Below, one piece after another: positions 56,731-64,000 of a DNA stretch of 64,000 bases. The stretch covers positions 5,022,001 to 5,086,000 of the forward strand of contig NC_061479.1 of assembly GCF_022581195.2 (NCBI RefSeq), given 5' to 3'. The stretch is from Helicoverpa zea (lineage: Eukaryota; Arthropoda; Insecta; Lepidoptera; Noctuidae). Numbering within the stretch: position 1 is the stretch's first letter; the number at the start of each line of letters is the position of its first letter. Position numbers and translations under genes: made by a program. The notes beneath the pieces are model-generated. The model was given only the letters and a program-made list of their open reading frames with translations, was not told the origin of the DNA and searched no databases.

Positions 56731-56990
56731 ATTTATGAATAGTGTCACACACTCATAAATGAATTTTATTTCGTATTTTATAGTAAAGACAGACAGAGGT
56801 GACTGCGCATAGGTAATATATTTACTTCAAGTAAACAATAAATCGATGACATACCTACTTTTTATCATTGAACGTAAGCCAAGAAGGTTGGTTAAAGACA
56901 GAGAACAAAATGACTAGCGGAGATGTCATAACGGAAAATCTCCTAAGAAAATAGCACGCCAAAATGCGGGTGTTCGGGGGACAAGATATC

Positions 56991-57313
56991 TTACTGTACA
57001 ATAAAATTCCAGATGAGGTTAAAATACTACCTCTCCATAAATTTAAGAAGACATTGCAAAAAATTCTAATTGAGAAATGTTTCTACACGGTCGATGAGTT
57101 CTTAAATGACTAATTTAGATTTTGATATAATTTAATTCTAGATTTAATTGTAAAAATTTCTTATTTTACGTAGTACGTAGTCCAAACTATATTTGTACCT
57201 ACGTCTCACCATAGACAGAACATAGCGCACTATTTTATTTAATTTTAAGATCTACATTTTATTTTTACTTATGTTTTACAAATAATAAATACTTTGACTT
57301 TGACTTTGATTTT
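56991..57313 (+). pseudogene. LINE 3' end with reverse-transcriptase tail fragment
   Basis: 56991-57113 reads Y-N-K-I-P-D-E-V-K-I-L-P, then F-K-K-T-L-Q-K and C-F-Y-T-V-D-E-F-L-N-D stop, a relative of the fragment at 41153. The 3' UTR ends in (CTTTGA)n near 57293-57310, the usual simple tail of such LINEs. Strongly 5' truncated. Confidence 0.82.
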
Positions 57314-57756
57314 AACGCGCCCATTTTTTGTAAAAAATAAAATTCGTTCATCAGACATCTCAAAGAACCCGAACTCCACGTTAGATCACTCGTAACTGAT
57401 TGATTTGGTCACGTCCACCGCTTCGCATTTGACCTACAAGAAGGCGCCTGCTCTACTTGTTTTATGGCATCTCCACTCATCATTCCTTACTCCGTGGTAG
57501 AGCATAGACAAGACATCTCATAACCTTCAAACTTTGTAAATGCTTTACAAACATTACAACAAAGTAAATAAGTAGAATACATAAAGTCCGTAACTTGTTT
57601 GCCTCAAAAGTCAATAATTTGAGTGTTGACTTGTCTTTTTAGGGTTAAATATAGATTTCGACAAAAATCTTTACCTCTAAAGGCAGTTATTCGACGCCTT
57701 GCACAAACGAAGTAGTGTTTTGTTGATACTTTTTGACTAGTGTGAAGTCCATATTG

Positions 57757-57920
57757 ATTATATATCGGCCACGGCGGCTGTTCTCATATAAGTAAGGAGT
57801 GCATAAGCATTTGCACAGACACAGGTGCTCGCACTATTCCTTCACTCTCTACGTGCGATGGGACGACAATCCGACACCACCGGAGAGAGATCACAAGCAT
57901 GACCAACATTAACGTGCCCA
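57757..57920 (-). repeat. SINE family B, reverse 3' fragment
   Basis: CGGCCACGGCGGCTGTTCTC, ATGGGACGACAATCCGACAC and ATTAACGTGCCC match the reverse of the family. Confidence 0.75.
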
Positions 57921-59780
57921 AAGTCCAGAGTAGCCAAGTTCAGAACGATAAAGTTTGACAATCTCCACCGTATTTAGATGATTCTCAGAGTCAAGAAGTA
58001 AAAAAAAGTTTAGCTGATTTAATGGGACTAAGGTTTAACAGTCTATTTAGAACTATAAAATACGTTATATTGTCTCATACAGCCTTCTAGACATAAACCG
58101 TAAAGATGAAGGCTATTATTTATGTACCTTACAAAACTATTAAAAAATATAACTAAATAAAAAATGTTAAGTCATCGTGGTATGATAACGTTCATATTCC
58201 ACTTACACTTGCCAAGATCTGAGTCGCGTAAGAAAGAAGTATTTTTTGGTAACTATCGAAAAAAGGCAATAGTTTTACAATGTCATAGCTCTATACTTAG
58301 TAATAAAAGCAAAAGCTATTCTTATTTTAAAAACATCGAATTATTACTCATAAACTCATACTACTCATAAACTTACAGTTAAATTCAAATTATAATTAAG
58401 TAGGTACATATTTTAGTAGCTATGACGAATCAAAATTAGAAATATTTTTCCTTAACACTTTCTGAATCCGGGTCGATCAAAAATCAAAGTTAAAGACGAA
58501 AGTCCAATTTGACTAAAGTCTAATGGACTAAAAACGCATCAAACTCGTGACCGCTTGCTAAAAATTGTACCTACGGGTCGATCGATGAAAGGTCAAAATA
58601 TACTTCCCACGGTCAGCCGGTAGATGGGTGATCAATGTAAATTAACTTTTAATTTCGTGCCACACACAGCTTAAGATTCGGCTCTTGCTCTTGAAACTTA
58701 ACTTCACATTGGCAGAGTAATTCTGCATATACTCTACCTTTCATAAGTTTAGTCAGTAAAGTCAGATCAAATTCGGATAAGCAATAATTGCCAGAATTAG
58801 AATGTAATATCACTTCATCACTGGTGCAAGATATAAGAAATTTCGACATTATACTCTAAGCAATAAGGTCGAATATTAGTCAACATGAGACAGTCTAAAG
58901 TGCACACGGAAATGACCATTACGTATATTTCATACATAGGAACATCTATCATAATTTTATACTTTCACACTATCCATTATTATTTAAAGTGCCAAAAACC
59001 ACGCGGAGAAGGATTGAGCATTAATCACCACGCTTGCTCAATGCGGGTTGCTGATTTCAGACTAAATAGTCCAGGTTTCCTCAAGATGTTTTCCTTCACC
59101 AAACCCAAAAGAACCCTATGTATACCCTAATTTGTATGCCACATGACATGAATGCTAAGTTTCATCAAAACCAAACCAGAAGTTTTTACATGAAATAAGA
59201 ACACTTATACATGCTTACAAACTTTCGCATTTATAATATCAGCACGCTTTATTAGCATACAGACAATGTAGGTTAACATTAGACATTTGCATTAAATATC
59301 TAGCTAGGTATTTGAATAAATCTTTTTGAATGTTAGGTACCTAATGAAAGAGAAAAGAGTATGAATTTCAATGCATTTTGCATAGCTGTTGGAAAACTAG
59401 AAAGCGTGGTTCGTGGTTGCCAGTTTATGTAATAACTGGGTAAGTAATATAATGTCTGGTTTGATGGTTCTTTAATAGTCATGTGTTTGTGCTTTCAAAA
59501 TTGTAAGCAAGTGCTGGGGTAATGGATTTTCTTTTTTTTGATTGTAAGTTACGCAAATTGTTTTTTGTTTGTTTGTTTCTTTGCTTGAACGAGCTATCTC
59601 AGCTCACGCATTCATCTCCCTAATTATTTGATATGAAAAATTCTTTCAATGTTTTTTTTTTTTATGGGAAATCACCAATTGACCCCTCCCGCTTTTGGTA
59701 AAAACTAGCATACCTAGTAGGTATTACCTACATATGTTATATACAAAGTCTAAAGTCTATCTCCTGTAAGCAAATTACCA
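57921..59780. other. No gene or clear element seen
   Basis: AT-rich, with short open frames that show no domain or splice pattern. A weak family-like word (CATTAATCACCACGCTTGCT) occurs near 59018. Confidence 0.45.
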
Positions 59781-60156
59781 GGGGCCCGATTCTCCTAATT
59801 TTACTTAAGCAACATACGATTCACATTCGACTGCGATCCGATCACGACTCGATTACGATTGACGCGTATGTGGCATTCCGCTATTTTTTCTTTGAAATAA
59901 ACGTTTTTATCCTTTTCTGTCATCCAATAATGAATCATTTTGTCTGCAAATGATTTACGATTGCAAAATGATTGTACAGCAAACTACCGTATAGACCAAA
60001 ATCACCAACATAGCACACCAATCAAATGTCAATCGAATACGATTGGTCTTTTATTAGTAGCAGAATGCCCGATATGGTTAAAACTGCTATTACGATCATA
60101 TTACAATTCGATTTCTATTCGATTTTGACATTATTAACTTAGGAGAATCGGGCCCC
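59781..60156 (+). mobile_element. GGGGCCCGATTCTCC MITE, copy 6
   Basis: Perfect 18-bp ends: GGGGCCCGATTCTCCTAA and TTAGGAGAATCGGGCCCC. The cleanest copy. Confidence 0.92.
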
Positions 60157-60677
60157 AGAAGGAATAATGTCAACCATAGTTAGCATGGTAGTGACGTTTC
60201 TGCATCAAAGGTAGGCAATTTACTTGATTTTCCTGTTTTACAAATGGCCATGCAATTCTTAAGCAGTGTTGTTTGTTGGAGGTAAACAGAACTTGCGTCA
60301 AAGTGACGTATTTCATCATCATCATCATCAGCCTTTTTTAACGTCCCACTGCTGCAGAGCACAGACTTATTCTTATGTAGAGAAGACAGGGCGATCACAA
60401 GCAGATAGGCGATTTCAGACTTTAATGTTTAGGTTTCTTTTAGATATTTTTACTCTGATTTTGCTCAGTCATTGGTGTCCTTAGAAAAGTTACTTTAGTA
60501 CTTGCCCGACCCTAATACTTACTTGAGCGGTTGGTGCCTTAACCACTGGGCCGCTACGACTTTTGAAACATTTTATTTACGCACTATTTTCTGCCAGCGA
60601 TTCCACTCACTTCCTGAGGGAACTATTTTGCTCACCCGCATAAAAAGTAGCCCAAAGCCTTCCACGATGCTTGGGCT

Positions 60678-60806
60678 GCGGGATTGTTCGAAAGAGTTAC
60701 CGCGGCCCTGGTACATAAAAGGCCTACGGCGGATCACGACGGTTTTTAGTCAGTTAGAGTCTGACGGTCCCTCACCACTGCTAACCCACAGCCATTTAAA
60801 GGGGGC
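60678..60806 (+). repeat. Interspersed repeat family D, copy 4
   Basis: GCGGGATTGTTCGAAAGAGT, TACCGCGGCCCTGGTACATA, TTTTTAGTCAGTTAGAGTCT. Confidence 0.7.
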
Positions 60807-61309
60807 ATTTTTGATGATTTGTAGCGTTCGTTAAAAAAAGGTTTAAGAATCTTTTAGAATCAGTAAAAACTGCTCAAAAATCCGCATCATTAGTTTTTAT
60901 TACTATCGCGAACGAACAGATAGACATATGCGGAAGACTTTGTTCCTTTAACTTTATGTAGTAATGCAGTTTTTTGTTCACGAATTGCGTCATACATTTC
61001 TGTAGGTACTGTGGTCGTAAATGCTTAAAGACGTGAAAATCACTACATTTTTTCCTCTTACAATAGGTACGATGACTTGTACGTGATTCTCATCTTAGAT
61101 ACTGATATTATAACGCTGAAGTTTTTTTCTTTGCTTAGGTACTTCAACCCGCTAATTTCAGACAAAGAGTTAGACGGATATACCTAGGTACTTACGTATA
61201 GATTCCATTTATCAAGAAAGGCTTTAGGGCCTATGCACACCACGTTTTTTAGGTAGGGACTTTTATCCAAGCGACGCGGGAAACAGCTAAAAGGAATGGT
61301 TTCTATTGC

Positions 61310-61918
61310 GTGAAAGTTTGTTTGTTTGAACTTCTAAACCGATTTGAAAATTCTTTAAGAGGACGAATTGGAATTTTTGGCGCCAAGGATCTCAATTTTT
61401 CTCAGTAAATACAAAACGGATCAAAATACAACTTGGTTACCTGAAAGTTCATGATATAAACCTTATTTTGTTAGACGTGAAAACATGATTAGGTAACTTT
61501 TATAACAGAGAAAAATATATCAAACATACCTCTTTTTAAAAAGAGATTCACATATTATGGGCAAACGGGACCGATTTAAGCCTCTTAACTTTTTTAGTAG
61601 TTGAGTATATACATACTCTTTAAAATTGTAGAAGGAATTTTTATCAAATTATCATTTCTAAATAATAAAATTACAAAACCATTTTGTCGCTTACGACTTT
61701 TAGTTATAAGCTAGCGCGCGTATTGTTATCCTCGCCCCGCTCAGACGCTCCGACCCCTTTTGGCGCCTTAGATGCGCGTGCCGGTTATGGAATTATTGTT
61801 GACCAATTCCTCGCCTTAACTAAAGGAAGCTACTCTATCCCCGGAAAACATAGGCTATATTTCGGCCGGTTACGGAAAGTAGTTCCCACGGGACGCGAGT
61901 GAAGCCGTGGGCGGAAGC
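61310..61918 (+). repeat. CGCGGG-tail repeat interrupted by a TTAA MITE
   Basis: The left piece ends GATTTGAAAATTCTT and the right resumes GGAAGCTACTCTATCCCCGG, ending GCGGAAGCCAGAGT. The MITE at 61355-61819 splits it, so the MITE is younger. Confidence 0.75.
61355..61819 (+). mobile_element. TTAA-flanked MITE, copy 2 (piggyBac-like)
   Basis: TTAA|GAGGACGAATTGG to CCAATTCCTCGCC|TTAA, same orientation as copy 1 and nearly identical through AACGGATCAAAATACAACTT and CCCCGCTCAGACGCTCCGAC. Confidence 0.9.
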
Positions 61919-62269
61919 CAGAGTACAGAGAGTTAGATTAGAGTACAGACTATCTATAAACAAGGTTTTTTATTAGAATGTTCATGGAATTTGTTGCCAG
62001 TTCTACTTCATAATACCAAGTAACGGCTAGGTAGTCTGTAGTTTTAAAGTGTGGCAAGGTCATGAGGAAAGAACACCATATTTACAAAGTAACTATTTAG
62101 TATTCTGTCACCATCTACCATATTATTATTATTAAAATGTATTCCCGCCCATTTTGTTAGCCGGTTTTGCAAATTATGTATCAGTGTCGATGATGGCTTT
62201 GTTTTCCTAAAGCTAGAGATTTTTTGATTCTGCATTGTATTTTTGGTATCTGTAGGTACCTATCGTCAT

Positions 62270-62470
62270 CTGAATTGCCTTTTCCCAAGTGTGTTGGGGC
62301 CGGCTTCAGGTCTTACCGCATGCACTGAATACCAGTGTTTTACAAGAAGCGACTGCCCTATCTGACCTCCTGAGTAACCCAGACCCAGTAACCCAGGCTC
62401 CCGATACCCCTTAGTAAGACTGGCTGTCAAACTTTCTGACTTCACCGCAACAACTGCCAGAGATGTTCAA
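62270..62470 (-). repeat. SINE family A, reverse, diverged
   Basis: TTTTCCCAAGTGTGTTGGGG, CTACCTGA-like blocks and CCCGATACCCCTTAGTAAGA. Confidence 0.8.
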
Positions 62471-62865
62471 TTTTATTTTTGACATACTTAGCATAAGTTT
62501 ACTTATTTTTCACGAACCTTCTAACTGATTTTACTTATTTTTTTGAAGGTCAAGTCATTAAAATTTCAAAGCATAAAGTAATAAAACAATCAATGGTTTT
62601 TTTCTCACACTCGTCACCATGGCGGTAAGCCCTTATAATTGTCATGTTTACCATAAAACGCCATGGCATTATACGCCATGGTCGTCCCGTTGTGACGTGC
62701 CGCCATTTTGAAAATACTTTCACGTAGTTTAACTGTTCATTGAAGCAATTGCTTTTAAGTTTTAACGCTGTTTTGTTCTAACTGGGATTGTTAAGATTTA
62801 GTTACTTAGATAAGATTGTAACTATTATAAATATCGCGAAAATATGTTCGGTTGTTACCATTCAT

Positions 62866-63110
62866 CATCACTTGCCTAGCCTTTTCCCAGCTATGTTACG
62901 GTCGGCTTCCAGTCTCACCGAATGCGATGCTGAGTAACTACCAGTGTTTTACATAGAGCGACTTCCTATCTGACCTCCTCAACCCAGTTGCCCAGGCAAC
63001 CCGATACACCCTCGTTGTAAGACTTTCTGACTGCGGACTACCAGTAACGACTTCGAAAGACGTTCAAATGATAGTCAGGTCCTACCATAAAGTGCAAGTC
63101 AATGATGGAT
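62866..63110 (-). repeat. SINE family A, reverse, diverged
   Basis: TCATCACTTGCCTAGCCTTT, CGGTCGGCTTCCAGTCTCAC and CTGACCTCCTCAACCCAGTT. Confidence 0.8.
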
Positions 63111-63199
63111 CATAGACTACTTTATTGGGCTGTGTCAATTTTTTTTTTTATTTACTACGCGAGGGTCAAAACCGCGAGAAATACCGCGTGAAACCAAAC

Positions 63200-63634
63200 C
63201 AACTTGTATTTTTCAAAATCTTTTTCCGGTAAAAATAATTATCTATGGCTTGTGTTTAAACACCACCCAAAAAAGTACCTATTTTACTACCAAAAAAATT
63301 CCAAACGGTTACCAAAATGGATAAATGGTCACCAAATAACGTTTCCAAAAATATTATTAGGTAAAACCATTTTTTCGTATTATTGACTACTAAAAAAATA
63401 TATGGACGCCTTTAAAATACACTTTAGACCAAATATTATATATTGTCACTACTTAGATGTTACCAATTATGTAATACCATGACTCCTAATTTGGTCATTT
63501 TTGTTAGACTAAAAAAGCTAACGATCGCTAGAATATTTCCCAAATACCAATTAATATACTGGGGTTCCCAAACGTACGTCGCTTATTTATTGTTATATGA
63601 ATTTGTGTGTAACTCAGTAGTAAAATGTAAGCAC
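63200..63634. repeat. AT-rich flank with iterated ACCAAA/TTTGGT words
   Basis: Short words such as TTACCAAAATGG, GGTCACCAAATAAC and TTACCAAT recur irregularly up to the GC module and resume after it (63930-63985). They look like the body of one element that carries the GC module. Confidence 0.45.
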
Positions 63635-63898
63635 GCAACATGCAGCAAGCATGGCTTCTGTCACGGCTCCGGCACTGCGGGGCTCCGGCGGTCCCATGCG
63701 AGCTTATCGCACCACCGCAGCTTCGGCTTGCTGGCCGGCGGAGCCGGCCAGCCTCAGCCGCGGCGGCGAGCCTTAAAAACTACCTGCGCCTCAGCTCGCA
63801 GGCCGCCTCGCCCCTCTGCGCCTACGTGGATTTGAATTGCACTCTAGGGGTAGGGCAGACAAGACTACGTGGAGTCGGTTTTGCAGCGATTCGTTTTC
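63635..63898 (+). repeat. GC-rich module, copy 2
   Basis: Partner of 20781-21048. Relative to it, a 20-base piece after GAGCTTATCG is missing, and about 15 bases are added forming the hairpin GCTGGCCGGC-GGA-GCCGGCCAGC at 63730-63752. Confidence 0.75.
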
Positions 63899-64000
63899 GT
63901 CACTAACTTTGATTTTGGTAATAATATTAATCTTTTAGTTGGATAGAATTTGGTGACCATTAATCCATTTTGGGAACCAAAAATAATATTTGTGCGAGAT

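Overview
This is a eukaryotic, insect window, almost certainly from a moth genome and probably a noctuid or close relative. The DNA is AT-rich, genes are split by long introns with standard GT-AG sites, and most of the sequence is lepidopteran-style transposon debris: tRNA-headed SINEs, LINE 3' ends with short-word tails, many inverted-repeat DNA elements, P/THAP9-like, maT, hAT and probable ISL2EU elements. The organism call is an inference from gene and repeat types; nothing names the species.

Only two host genes are readable. A three-exon Vps37A gene (ESCRT-I subunit) lies on the plus strand at 12901-14920 and encodes 306 residues. A complete 11-exon fatty acyl-CoA reductase lies on the minus strand from 43345 down to 19960 and encodes 510 residues. 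I rebuilt both by joining exons at visible splice sites; reading frames stay open across every junction.

The reductase introns work as a transposon depot. The 9.2-kb sixth intron holds an apparently intact five-exon P-element/THAP9-type transposase gene (34831 to 28731, 904 codons), and that gene's own first intron contains a hAT element with a perfect 8-bp target duplication. Other introns carry a 147-bp satellite arranged as dimers, a foldback with 147-bp perfect arms, a GC-rich module repeated 43 kb away, small MITEs and SINEs.

Layout: 1-12.8 kb, repeats only, including a short element at 5811-6776 that keeps the first exons of two convergent genes (one THAP, one probable YqaJ-type). 12.9-14.9 kb, Vps37A. 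15.1-19.8 kb, four DNA elements in a row plus a SINE piece. 19.9-43.4 kb, the reductase. 43.5-64 kb, no confident host gene. Here lie a 4.5-kb foldback element (50380-54846) with two younger TA insertions, one an intact maT DD37D transposon, then MITEs, SINEs and LINE ends. Two GC-rich promoter-like patches (about 47.6 and 49.3 kb) could mark the 5' end of a gene lying beyond the window, but this is speculative.

The most unusual signals are the nested transposon series, where one arm of the foldback preserves the empty site of the other; the deletion derivative with two convergent first exons; and the dimeric 147-bp satellite in the reductase intron.
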